Positions 17,334 through 25,651 of a DNA stretch of 64,000 nucleotides are shown piece by piece. Position numbers and translations under genes: made by a program. Below the pieces are notes generated by a model that saw nothing but the letters and a program-made list of their open reading frames with translations, was not told where the DNA came from and did not search any database. This DNA is from Cellulomonas sp. Y8 (GTDB taxonomy: Bacteria > Actinomycetota > Actinomycetes > Actinomycetales > Cellulomonadaceae). How positions within the stretch are numbered: position 1 is the first letter of the stretch; each line of letters begins with the position of its first letter. The stretch spans positions 2,604,001-2,668,000 of the forward strand of contig NZ_CP041203.1 in NCBI RefSeq assembly GCF_008033115.1, written 5' to 3'.

Positions 17334-18794
17334 TCACCAGTCGTCCTGGTCGTCGTCCACGACGCCGGGCACCGGGGCGGCGGACCGCAGCGAGTCGCGC
17401 CCGCCGGCCCGGGCAGCCGCGCCCAGGTCGGGACGCTCGGCGCCCTCCTCGACGTCGATGTCCGGGGCGAGCAGCCCGCCGGAGCCGCGGCGCTTGGAGC
17501 CCTTGGCGGCTCCCGCACCGCCGCCGCCGCCCATCGGGGCGCCCATCATGCCGCCCGCGCGGGCACCGGACGCGCCGCCGCCCGCGGCGCCGGCCTGCGA
17601 GCCCTGGACGAGGGCGGAGGTCGAGCCGGACAGGCCGGAGCCGGACGTGCCAGCACCGACCGTCCCGAGCGGGACGCCCGTCGCAGCGCCGAGGCCGCCG
17701 ACGCTGCCCGCGCCGCCGAGCCCTCCGATTCCGCCCATGCCACCCGCGCCGCCGGCGGCGAGCCGGTTGAGGCCCGCGCCGCCGAGGGCCGCGCCGCCGA
17801 TGGTCAGGCCGCCCGCGAGCCCGCCCGCGCCGAGGCCGGCGAGGCTGTTCGCGCCGCCGCCCGACGAGCCGGAGCCGCCGAGGAACGCGCCGCCGCCGCT
17901 GCCGGAGCCGCCGGGGATCGTGCCGCCGATGAGGCCGTCCGAGGACGTGCCGTCGCCGGACCCGGGGACGTGACCGCCGCCGAGGCCGCTGCCGTTGCCC
18001 GAGCCGCCGCCACCGAGGTTCGGTCCCGGCGAGATGTGGCCGCCGCCGGTCGAGCCGGAAGGCGTCCCACCGGCGCCACCCTCGGTACCTACCACACCGG
18101 CACCCGGTGAGTGCCATGTGGGGGAGACGATCGCGGCCGACCCGGTGGTGACGGTGCCCGAGCTCCCACCGGCGGAGCCGCCAGTCGAGCCGGAGGTGGC
18201 CGGACCGACACCGCGCACCCCCGGGCCCCCGGTCGAGCCGGGGCCGGACGGCGTGTCGTGGGCGCTCGTGTCGAGCGCCTCGAACCCGAATCGGTCGGTC
18301 GAGTCCATCTGGATGAGCTCGAGGTCTGACGCGAGCTGGTTCAGGGCCGCGTTGGCCTCCTGCTCCCGCGTGGCCTCGCGCTGACGCGACAGGATCTCGG
18401 ACGCGGCGAGGCCGGTGACCGTGCCGACCCCCGGCAGCGCGACGGTCGCTGCCGCTGTGATCCCCGCGCGCTCCGCGAACGACAACTCTCCCGGGGGGAG
18501 CTCGTGGAACGCGTCCTGAGCGCGCGAGATCGCGTCCCGGGCCGAGGTCGCGGCGGACTCGAGCTGCTCGAGCCGGGTGACCATCGCCTGGATGTTCGAA
18601 GCGACCTGCGCGAGCCGGCCCTCCGCCGCCACCGCGGTGTCCCCGTCGAGCCCGAGCTCGCTCGCGACGTTCCCGATGCCGGTCGCCGTGCGGCCCGCGC
18701 TCTCTGCGTGCCTCCGCAGGGCGTCGCCGGTCGAGGTCATCGTGCCGAGATCGGCATCAAGTGTCAGCCGCAGCTGATCCGCCTTGTCACCCAT
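17334..18794 (-). CDS. Helical N-terminus, Gly/Ser-rich PPE-like T7SS-associated protein
   Basis: 486 residues, not matched to a named family. Residues 1-190 are predicted helical and heptad-rich (MGDKADQLRLTLDADLG, then RLAQVASNIQAMVTRLEQLE), like WXG100/PPE-type secreted proteins. Residues about 190-430 are dominated by Gly, Ser and Ala. The tail is basic, then very acidic, ending DDDQDDW. The ATG at 18794 follows a GGGGGG ribosome-binding site and overlaps the stop of the upstream mycosin by 8 bases. Its place between two mycosin genes and downstream of two WXG100 genes suggests a secreted substrate or an extracytoplasmic part of the apparatus, comparable in layout to EspB. That comparison is inference from architecture, not homology. 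Confidence 0.7.
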   Translation of the reverse strand: MGDKADQLRLTLDADLGTMTSTGDALRRHAESAGRTATGIGNVASELGLDGDTAVAAEGRLAQVASNIQAMVTRLEQLESAATSARDAISRAQDAFHELPPGELSFAERAGITAAATVALPGVGTVTGLAASEILSRQREATREQEANAALNQLASDLELIQMDSTDRFGFEALDTSAHDTPSGPGSTGGPGVRGVGPATSGSTGGSAGGSSGTVTTGSAAIVSPTWHSPGAGVVGTEGGAGGTPSGSTGGGHISPGPNLGGGGSGNGSGLGGGHVPGSGDGTSSDGLIGGTIPGGSGSGGGAFLGGSGSSGGGANSLAGLGAGGLAGGLTIGGAALGGAGLNRLAAGGAGGMGGIGGLGGAGSVGGLGAATGVPLGTVGAGTSGSGLSGSTSALVQGSQAGAAGGGASGARAGGMMGAPMGGGGGAGAAKGSKRRGSGGLLAPDIDVEEGAERPDLGAAARAGGRDSLRSAAPVPGVVDDDQDDW

Positions 18795-20079
18795 GGTGCC
18801 CCCCGTGCTGCAGGTCGTCGGTGCGTGTCGGTACGCGTCGCCGCCGGGTGAGGACCACGGCGGTGACGATGATCGCGGCCCCGGCCAGCGCAGCGGCGAT
18901 CGCGATGATGGTGACCGGAGCCCCCTCGCCGTCCTCCGAGGGATCCGCAGCGGCGCTGTCGTCGGGCTCGGTCGCACCAGCGTCCGGTGCACCGCTGGTC
19001 GGGCTGTCGGCCGGCACCGGGGTTCCGAGCTCATCGGCGGTCGGGACCTCGTCGCTCCCGTCGGACACGAAGGGGTTCTCGTCGGGGTACGAGGTGGGGT
19101 CGGCGTCCACGAGAGCGCGCACGTGGACGCTGCCGAACCCGTAGTCCTCGTCCCAGCTCGGCTCGTGCTCGGTCCCGTCGGTGGTCCGGACGAGCGCCTG
19201 GAGGATCTGGTTGGCGGTCGCGTCCGGGTACTCGGACCACAGCAGGGCGAGCGCACCCGCGGTATAGGCCGAGGAGTTCGAGGAGCCGGTGGAGATCCCG
19301 TACGTGCTGAAGGTGGGGTCGATCGTCCGGATGTCCGCACCGGGTGCGACGACGCCCAGGTGCTCGCCGGTCACGCTGCCCGGGTCCAGGACGGCACCGG
19401 GGCCGACGGTGCCGGTGGCGACGGCGCCGTTGAGGGCCGCGGGCCAGCCGCTGACCGTCAGACCGTCGTTGCCACCGGCGCCGACCACGATGACGCCCGC
19501 GCGGAGCGCCGCGACGTAGTCAGCGGTGCTCATGCTGATCGTCCCCGGCACGACGACGATGTCCGCCCCGTCCGCGACGGCGTCGCGGAACGCGTCGCCA
19601 CGACTGATGGTGGCGTCCTCGATCGTGCGGCAGGAGCCTTCCTCGGGACCGTTGACCGCGTAGGCCGTCACGGTCGCTCCCGGCGCGATGCCGCGGACCC
19701 CTGGCTGGCCGCCGAGACCGGTGCCGTTCCCGAGCAGCACCGACGCGATCCCGGTGGCGTGCTGGGCGCCGGGGACGGTGCTGGCGGCCTGCAGGGCCGG
19801 CCCGCCGTCCTCGGCCGCGCAGTACGACGGCTCCCGGACGACGAGCCCGGTTCCCTGGAGGTCGGGCACGTCCGGGTTGATGAGACCGTTGATGAGAGCG
19901 ATGTGCACGCCCTCGCCCGTCGTCCGCTGGTGGACCTCGTCCATCCCGGTCGCGGTGTAGTACCAGAGGCCGCCGTCGATGTCGTTGCTCGCGGACGCAG
20001 GCAGCGCGAGGACCGGCGTGGCCGCGAGGGCGATGGCCCCGACGAGGGCGGCGCGGCGTGAGCGGAAGCCTGTCCGCAT
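18787..20079 (-). CDS. Mycosin-like S8 family protein with catalytic Asp replaced by Asn
   Basis: About 430 residues with the full mycosin layout: signal peptide (LVGAIALAATPVLALPASAS), subtilase domain and C-terminal membrane helix with a basic tail. His107 (AQHATG) and Ser267 (GSSNSSAY) are present, but the first triad position reads ALING with Asn64, where the neighbour reads ALLDG. The codon is AAC, so a single G-to-A change from GAC would explain it. It is therefore predicted to be catalytically impaired or dead and may act structurally; mycosins are known to stabilise ESX membrane complexes independently of proteolysis. The ATG at 20079 overlaps the stop of the upstream helical gene (ATGA). 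Confidence 0.85.
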   Translation of the reverse strand: MRTGFRSRRAALVGAIALAATPVLALPASASNDIDGGLWYYTATGMDEVHQRTTGEGVHIALINGLINPDVPDLQGTGLVVREPSYCAAEDGGPALQAASTVPGAQHATGIASVLLGNGTGLGGQPGVRGIAPGATVTAYAVNGPEEGSCRTIEDATISRGDAFRDAVADGADIVVVPGTISMSTADYVAALRAGVIVVGAGGNDGLTVSGWPAALNGAVATGTVGPGAVLDPGSVTGEHLGVVAPGADIRTIDPTFSTYGISTGSSNSSAYTAGALALLWSEYPDATANQILQALVRTTDGTEHEPSWDEDYGFGSVHVRALVDADPTSYPDENPFVSDGSDEVPTADELGTPVPADSPTSGAPDAGATEPDDSAAADPSEDGEGAPVTIIAIAAALAGAAIIVTAVVLTRRRRVPTRTDDLQHGGHHG

Positions 20080-20450
20080 CAGACGGCGCGCGGGGTGTAG
20101 TGCGAGGTGACCTGGGCCGTCTGCTCGAGTCGAGCGGCGAGCGCGAGCAGACGCTCCTCCACGGCTTCGTCCTGGTTCTGCAGCGACCGTGCGCTCTCCG
20201 CGAGGGCGAGCCGGCAGTCCTCGATCTCCTGCTCGATGCTGCGGATCGTCGACTCGGCGCCGTCGAGCGCGCTGCGGTACGTCCCGGCGAACTGGGAGAC
20301 GCTGTCGATCGCCGGCCACACGTCGCCGGTCTGCGCCGCCCGCAGGCCGGCCACCTGGTCGCGCATGCGCTGGACCTGCGTGTGCATGCTGATCAGCTTG
20401 TTCAGGTTGGCGCTGATCTCGTCGATCCGCAGCCCGACGTCGCCTGCCAC
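20079..20450 (-). CDS. Small helical T7SS-associated protein
   Basis: 123 residues, almost entirely predicted helix (ISANLNKLISMHTQVQRMRD; AESTIRSIEQEIEDCRLALA). It has a central Trp (TGDVWPAI) but no strict W-x-G motif. The size and two-helix pattern resemble WXG100-like proteins or T7SS effector partner proteins. GTG at 20450 is chosen over an upstream TTG because GGAGGA lies 7 bases before it. The stop overlaps the start of the inactive mycosin. Exact function not recognised. Confidence 0.7.
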   Translation of the reverse strand: MAGDVGLRIDEISANLNKLISMHTQVQRMRDQVAGLRAAQTGDVWPAIDSVSQFAGTYRSALDGAESTIRSIEQEIEDCRLALAESARSLQNQDEAVEERLLALAARLEQTAQVTSHYTPRAV

Positions 20451-20599
20451 GTCCGTCCTCCGCAAGAAGTCTCGTCCGCGTCGCCCCCTGCGACGCGATG
20501 GCCGCGCGGTCGCGCCGCTGCCGTCGTGGGTGACGGCGGGCGCGACCGCGCGGGTCGTGCTGGGTCGGCCCGGCGCTCAGGCGCCGCGGCCGGGGTGGT

Positions 20600-20884
20600 T
20601 CACCAGCGGGCGGCGTTGGCCCGCTCGGTGGACTGGTACTCCTCGCCGGAGGTCGACACCGCGCGGCCGACGTCGGCCAGCAGCGCCTTCATGTCCGTCA
20701 GCGCGGCCTCCCACTTCGCCTTGGCGGCGGTGTAGGCGGTCGACGCCTCGCCGGACCAGTTGGCCCGGAGCGGCTGCAGGGAGCGGTCGAGGTCCGCCAG
20801 GCGGGACTCGATGTTGCTCGCGCTCGACTGGATGTCGGCGGCGGCGGTGGACAGGCCACCGAAGTTGACCTTGAGGTCAGCCAT
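20600..20884 (-). CDS. WXG100 family protein (EsxB/EsxA-like)
   Basis: 94-residue ESAT-6-like protein with the helix-turn-helix layout of the family. The W-x-G turn is WSG near residue 43, and a C-terminal Y-x-x-x-E secretion signal (YQSTE) lies near residues 83-87. WXG100 proteins are small secreted substrates or partners of type VII secretion and usually pair as heterodimers. The neighbouring WXG100 gene is 18 bases upstream on the same strand, so the two probably form the pair. Confidence 0.92.
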   Translation of the reverse strand: MADLKVNFGGLSTAAADIQSSASNIESRLADLDRSLQPLRANWSGEASTAYTAAKAKWEAALTDMKALLADVGRAVSTSGEEYQSTERANAARW

Positions 20885-20902
20885 CGTCTCGTCCTCTCCC
20901 GA

Positions 20903-21214
20903 TCAGCCCAGCCGGCCCTGAAGGCGGCTGAAGGTGGACTGCTGCGACTCGTCCGACGCGGTGTACGTCGACTGCGAGGTGAGCAGGTTGGCCTCGAACT
21001 CGTTGAGCGCGGACACGATCTTGTTCGCGTCCTCGCGCCACCGGGCCATCAGCGCGTTGAACGCGACGGCGCCCTGGCCCTGCCAGTGCGACCCGATGCC
21101 GGACAGCTTGCCCTCGAGAGCGCTCAGCTCGCGCTGCAGCTCCCCACGGCTCTGGACCACGGCGTCGGCGCCCTGCTTGAGCGCGCCGTCTGCTGCGGAG
21201 ACCTCTGCTGCCAT
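20903..21214 (-). CDS. WXG100 family protein (EsxA/EsxB-like)
   Basis: 103-residue ESAT-6-like protein. The W-x-G turn is WQG near residue 44, and the C-terminal export motif Y-x-x-x-D (YTASD) is near residues 83-87. It is the first gene of a minus-strand run: two WXG100 genes, a helical protein, the Asn-mycosin, the Gly-rich protein and mycosin 1. The upstream 377-bp gap must hold the promoter, which it shares with the divergent eccD2. A GGGGGAGGTGAC ribosome-binding site precedes the ATG. Confidence 0.92.
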   Translation of the reverse strand: MAAEVSAADGALKQGADAVVQSRGELQRELSALEGKLSGIGSHWQGQGAVAFNALMARWREDANKIVSALNEFEANLLTSQSTYTASDESQQSTFSRLQGRLG

Positions 21215-21591
21215 GTCACCTCCCCCTACACGGCCCGGTGGGCCTGCCTGACGTGCACCCCTGCGGCGCCGCCTGTGCCCGAGCTCTTCGACCCCGGAAC
21301 CGCGACGAGGCTATCCGACAGGTCGCGGACACGTCAGGTGGGATCACCCGCCCTGTGGACAACCACGCTGACTGGTGTCATGGATCACCCGTTCGGCCCA
21401 GTCATCCGGCGTGTTCTGTCACCCCTCGTCCGATTTGCCGGGCGCATCGCCCTCCTCGCGGGGGACGGCCGTCCGGGCCCCGGCCCCGCGAGTCCACCCG
21501 GACGGCCGCGCCCACCCGTGCGCCCCGCGGGCGGGATCGGCTGCCGTCGCTATGCTGACCGCCGACCTGCCCAGGGAGTACAGGGGACCCG
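21215..21591. other. Divergent promoter gap between WXG100 operon and eccD2
   Basis: 377 bases without a gene. It should drive both the WXG100/mycosin operon and the eccD2-eccB-mycosin operon. A TATGCT hexamer near 21550 lies ~35 bases before the eccD2 start and could be a -10, but no matching -35 is evident. No long palindrome is seen. Confidence 0.5.
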
Positions 21592-22942
21592 ATGACAGAC
21601 GCACCCGCCAGCACGACGTCCGTGGGGACGCTCGTGCGGGTGTCGGTGACCGCCGGGGACCGCCGTCTTGACCTCGGCATCCCGGGCGCCGTGCCGATGG
21701 CCGAGGTGGTCCCGGGCCTGGCCCGCGCGCTCGGCCTGCTCGACGCCGCCACCGCGCACGGCGGCTACCGCCTGGTGCGGGCCGACGGCACGCCGATCGA
21801 CTCCGCGCGCAGCCTGCTCGCCGAGGGCGTCGAGGACGGCGCCGTGCTCACGCTGGAGTCCGGCGCGCGCCGCGAGGCGGAGCGGATCTACGACGACGTC
21901 GTGGAGGCCGTCGCCGACGCCGTGGAGAACCAGTACGCCCCGTGGACGCCGCGCGACTCCGCGCTGAGCGCCGCGTGGGCGGCCGGCGCGCTGCTGCTCG
22001 CCGGGGGCCGCGCTGCTGCTCGGCGCCGACCAGTCGTCCCTCGTCCCGCCGGTGGTCGCCGCGCTCGCGGCGCTGCTCGCCCTGGTCGCGGGCGCCGTCG
22101 TCGGACGCGTGGGCACCGAGCCGGCCGCCGGCCGGGTGCTCGTGCTGACCGCGCCGGTGCTGGCCGCGGTCGCCGGGCTGACCGCGACCTCCGCGCCGCC
22201 GTCCTGGGGCTGGCCCGCCGCGCTCGCCGGGACGGGGGTGCTCGTCGCGGGCCTGCTGGGCATGCCCGCGCTGGTCGACCGCCGCGAGCTGAGCGCCGCG
22301 CCGCTGGCCGGTGGCCTCGCGCTCGCCGTGGCCGGGACCGCGATCGCCCTGACCGACGCCCGCCCCGGCGAGGTGCTCGCCGTCGTGGTGGCCGTCGTCG
22401 CCACCGCCAGCATCGGCGTGCCGTGGCTCGCGCTGTCGAGCACGCCGCTGCGCGTGGTGTCGCCGCGCAACGACGCCGAGATCCTCGCCGACCCGCCCGC
22501 GGTGCAGTCCGCCCGGGTGCGGGCGCAGCTCGCCGCCGGCCACCGCATCCAGGTGGCGCTGCGGGTCGCGATCGGGGTGCTCGCCCTGGTGTCGGCGCCC
22601 GCGGTGGTCGCGACCGGCGTCGCCGGGACCGTGCTGCTCGTGCTCGCCGCGGCGGGCCTGCTGCTCGCGACGCGGCAGACCTACTCGCGGCTCGACGTGC
22701 TGCTCACCGTGGGCCTGTCCGTGGCGCTGCTGGTGGTCGTCGCGGTCGTGGCCGCCGCGCAGCACCCGGGCTGGCGCCCGGCGCTCGTGGGTGTCGCCGG
22801 TGCGGCCGCCGCGGTCGTCGTCGGCCTCGGCCTGGTCGCCCCGCGCCGCCGGGTCGGCCTGGCGCGGCTCGGCGACTTCCTGGAGATCGCCTGCCTGGCC
22901 CTGCTGCTGCCGCTCGGCGTCGTCGCGGCGGGCCTGGTCTGA
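21592..22942 (+). CDS. eccD: Type VII secretion membrane protein EccD (second copy; apparent +1 frameshift)
   Basis: The first ~135 codons read as an EccD N-terminus (ubiquitin-like domain, LVRVSVTAGDRRLDLGIPG) up to a first membrane helix. The frame then changes, and about eleven hydrophobic helices continue in the adjacent frame to the stop at 22942. Deleting one G from the G5 run at 22003-22007 restores one ~450-residue protein with a natural junction (LLLAGAALLLGADQ). Both halves are well conserved in character, so a sequencing insertion is more likely than a real mutation. ATG 21592 follows an AGGGGACCC site. eccB starts three bases after the stop. Together with eccB this is the core membrane pair of the secretion complex. 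Confidence 0.87.
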
Positions 22943-22945
22943 CCC

Positions 22946-24346
22946 GTGGCGTCCAAGCGCGACCTCGTCGAGGCCCAGTCCTACAGCCGTCGGCGGCTGC
23001 TCACGGCGTTCACCAGCGGCGCGCCCGGCGGGCGGGAGCTCGAGCCCACCAAGCCGCTGCGCGGCGTCGTCGCGGGCGTCTCGCTGTCGGTGCTGCTCGT
23101 GCTGGGCAGCCTCGGCTTCGGCCTGCTCAGCCCGACGCTCCCGGACGGCTGGGACGACCAGTCGCTGATCATCGTCGAGGGCGACGGCAGCCGGTACGTC
23201 GGCATCCAGGGCACGCTCCACCCGGTGCTCAACGTGACGAGCGCGCGCCTCGTGCTCGACTCCGGCTCGTTCCACGTGGTCGACGTCAGCGAGGACGACA
23301 TCACGGACGCGCCGCGCGGCGCGACCATCGGCATCGCCGGGGCGCCGGACGAGCTGCCGCTGGCGAGCCGGCTCGCGGCGACGGGCTGGGAGGCGTGCGT
23401 CGCGCCCGACGGCGGCACCGCCCTGACCATCGACCCCGACGCCCCCGCGCCGGTCGCGGACCCGGGAGCCGGCGCGCTCGTGCAGGCGGCCGGGACCCTG
23501 TACCTCGTGTCCGACGGCACCCGGCACCGCATCCCCGCGGGCGACGAGGCCGCCGTGCTCCGCGCGCTCGGCCTGGACACCGCCACGCCGCTCACCGCGG
23601 GCGCCGACTGGCTGAACCTGGTGCCGGTCGGCTCGGACCTCGCGCCGCTCACGGTCGACGGCGCGGGGGACGCCGCGCTGCCCGAGGGCGGGCTGCCGAT
23701 CGACACCCGGGTCGGCACGCTGGTCGAGGTGACCGGGGTCGGCGACGGTGCGCGACGCTACGTGGTCGACGCGCGGGGCGAGCTCGCGCCGCTGTCCGAC
23801 CTCGCGTACCCGCTGTACCTGCTCGTCGCCGGCGAGCTCGCCGCGCAGCCGCTCGAGGTCACCGCCTCGGAGATCGCCGCCGTGCGCACCTCGGCGACGC
23901 CGGTGGCGCCGGCGGACCTCCCGGCCACCGTGCCGACGCTCCCGGCCGCCGGGTCGACCGCCTGCGTCGTGCTCACCACCGGCGACGCCGAGCGGGTCGA
24001 CCTGGTCCTGCGCGACGGGGCCGAGGTCGCCGCGGGGGTGCGGGTGGCCCCGGGGTCGGGCGCCCTGGTGCGCGCGCAGACGACCGACGGCGCGGCCGCG
24101 ACCGTGCGGCTGGTGGACGGCTCGGGCCGCGCGTACCCCGTGCCGGACGCGGGCGACGAGGTGCTGGCCCGGCTCGGGTACGCGCCCGACGACGTGACCC
24201 GGGTGCCCCCGGCGTGGGCCGACCTGCTGCCGGCCGGGCCGGACCTGACCGTCGAGGCGGCCGCGACCGAGGTCTCGGGCGGCACGGCGGCGTCCGGCCT
24301 CGGCGCGACGACGGGCTCGACGGGCGCGAGCACCGAGGCCCCGTGA
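22946..24346 (+). CDS. eccB: Type VII secretion protein EccB
   Basis: 466-residue ESX core component with one N-terminal membrane helix (GVVAGVSLSVLLVLGSLGFG, residues about 40-60) and a large extracytoplasmic domain. The N-terminus MASKRDLVEAQSYSRRRLLT is the family hallmark, as is the repeat-like extracellular part with YRVGxxGxxHPVLN-type sequence (here YVGIQGTLHPVLN). A Cys pair (WEACV and TACVV) may form the conserved disulfide. The GTG start lies three bases after eccD2, and the stop overlaps the GTG of the next mycosin gene. The C-terminus is Ser/Thr/Gly-rich. Confidence 0.93.
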   Translation: MASKRDLVEAQSYSRRRLLTAFTSGAPGGRELEPTKPLRGVVAGVSLSVLLVLGSLGFGLLSPTLPDGWDDQSLIIVEGDGSRYVGIQGTLHPVLNVTSARLVLDSGSFHVVDVSEDDITDAPRGATIGIAGAPDELPLASRLAATGWEACVAPDGGTALTIDPDAPAPVADPGAGALVQAAGTLYLVSDGTRHRIPAGDEAAVLRALGLDTATPLTAGADWLNLVPVGSDLAPLTVDGAGDAALPEGGLPIDTRVGTLVEVTGVGDGARRYVVDARGELAPLSDLAYPLYLLVAGELAAQPLEVTASEIAAVRTSATPVAPADLPATVPTLPAAGSTACVVLTTGDAERVDLVLRDGAEVAAGVRVAPGSGALVRAQTTDGAAATVRLVDGSGRAYPVPDAGDEVLARLGYAPDDVTRVPPAWADLLPAGPDLTVEAAATEVSGGTAASGLGATTGSTGASTEAP

Positions 24347-25614
24347 CGCCCCGACCTGCGCGGGGCGGGCGGCCGGTCCTGGCCGGCCTGGCCGCCGCGC
24401 TCCTGCTGACCGGCCCCGGCGCCGGCGCCGCCCTCGCGGCGGGCCCGGCGCCCGCGCGGCTGCCCGCAGCCACGACCGCGCAGTGCACCCAGGAGAAGAC
24501 CCAGTACGTGGCGGAGGCCCCGCCCGCCCTGGCCCGCCTGGCCGCCGAGCGCGCCTGGCAGTCCGCGACCGGCGAGGGCGTCCTGGTCGCCGTCGTCGAC
24601 TCCGGGGTGGACCCGGGCAACGCCCACCTGACCGACGCCGTCGTCGCCGGGGTCGACCTGGTCGGCGCCGCGGGCGACCCGGCCGGGCGCACGGACACCG
24701 CCGGCCACGGCACGGCGGTCGCGGGCCAGATCGCGGCCCGGGCGCTGCCGGACCTCGACTCGGGCGTCGTCGGCCTCGCGCCCGCCGCCACGATCCTGCC
24801 GGTGCGGGTCTACTACGCCGACGACGACCAGGCCCGGGAGCAGGGCGTCGCCCCCGACGCCGGCCGCATGGCGGCGGGCATCGACGCCGCCGTCGCCGCG
24901 GGCGCCCGGGTCGTCAACGTCTCGATGAGCACGCCGAACGACACCCCGGCGCTGGCCGACGCCGTCCGCCGGGCGACCGCGGCCGGGTCCCTGGTGGTCG
25001 CCAGCGCGGGGAACCGGAACACCAGCAGCGACGAGACCGACGGCCCGCGGTACCCGGCCGCGTACGACGGCGTGCTGTCGGTGACCGCCGTCGACGTCGA
25101 CGACCGGCCCGCCGGCGACGCGATCCACGGCGAGCACGTCGACGTCGCCGCGCCGGGCACCAACGTGCTCACGACCTTCCACGCGGCCGGCGACTGCATG
25201 CTGTCCGGCGAGGGCACCTCCACCAGCTTCGCCACCGCCTACGTCAGCGCCGCCGTGGCGCTGCTCGCCGAGCGGTACCCCGAGGAGACGCCCGCGCAGT
25301 GGGCGTACCGGCTCGAGGTCACCGCCGCCCGCGCGCAGCCGGCCGAGCGGGACGACCTGGTCGGCTGGGGCGTGGTGCGGCCGGACGAGGCCCTGGCGTT
25401 CGTGGACGACGGCACGGCCCTCGGACCGGTGAGCCCGGTGCACGGGCGCCCCGACGCGCAGGCGGCCGACGTGCGGACCGTCGACGTGTCGCCGCGGGCG
25501 GACCCGCTGGCGGGCGCGCGCGCCGGAGCCGTGTGGTGGGGGATCGGCGGGACCGCCGTGGTGCTGCTCGCGGCGCTGGCCGCGCGGGTGGCGGGGCGGC
25601 GTCGGAGGGGCTGA
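24343..25614 (+). CDS. mycP: Mycosin-type S8 serine protease (type VII secretion), third copy
   Basis: 423 residues. It has a signal peptide (LAGLAAALLLTGPGAGAALA), a subtilase domain with complete triad Asp86 (VVDSG), His122 (GHGTAVAG) and Ser295 (TSFATAY), and the oxyanion Asn in ASAGN. A C-terminal helix (WWGIGGTAVVLLAALAARVA) carries a basic tail. Its motifs are closer to canonical subtilases than those of the two mycosins at 15947 and 18787. The GTG start overlaps the eccB stop (GTGA), giving the operon eccD-eccB-mycP, a conserved ESX arrangement. This is the most likely genuine MycP of the system. Confidence 0.93.
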   Translation: MTPRPARGGRPVLAGLAAALLLTGPGAGAALAAGPAPARLPAATTAQCTQEKTQYVAEAPPALARLAAERAWQSATGEGVLVAVVDSGVDPGNAHLTDAVVAGVDLVGAAGDPAGRTDTAGHGTAVAGQIAARALPDLDSGVVGLAPAATILPVRVYYADDDQAREQGVAPDAGRMAAGIDAAVAAGARVVNVSMSTPNDTPALADAVRRATAAGSLVVASAGNRNTSSDETDGPRYPAAYDGVLSVTAVDVDDRPAGDAIHGEHVDVAAPGTNVLTTFHAAGDCMLSGEGTSTSFATAYVSAAVALLAERYPEETPAQWAYRLEVTAARAQPAERDDLVGWGVVRPDEALAFVDDGTALGPVSPVHGRPDAQAADVRTVDVSPRADPLAGARAGAVWWGIGGTAVVLLAALAARVAGRRRRG

Positions 25615-25651
25615 CCGTCGCCGCGCGGGCCCTGCCGGGTGGCCGGGACCG

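Noticed and set aside
21592..25614. A single 1340-residue protein from eccD2 through the third mycosin
   Set aside because: The frame is continuous only because it joins the start of eccD2 with the mycosin through out-of-frame Arg-rich sequence. Between them the real eccD2 remainder and eccB are read in another frame.
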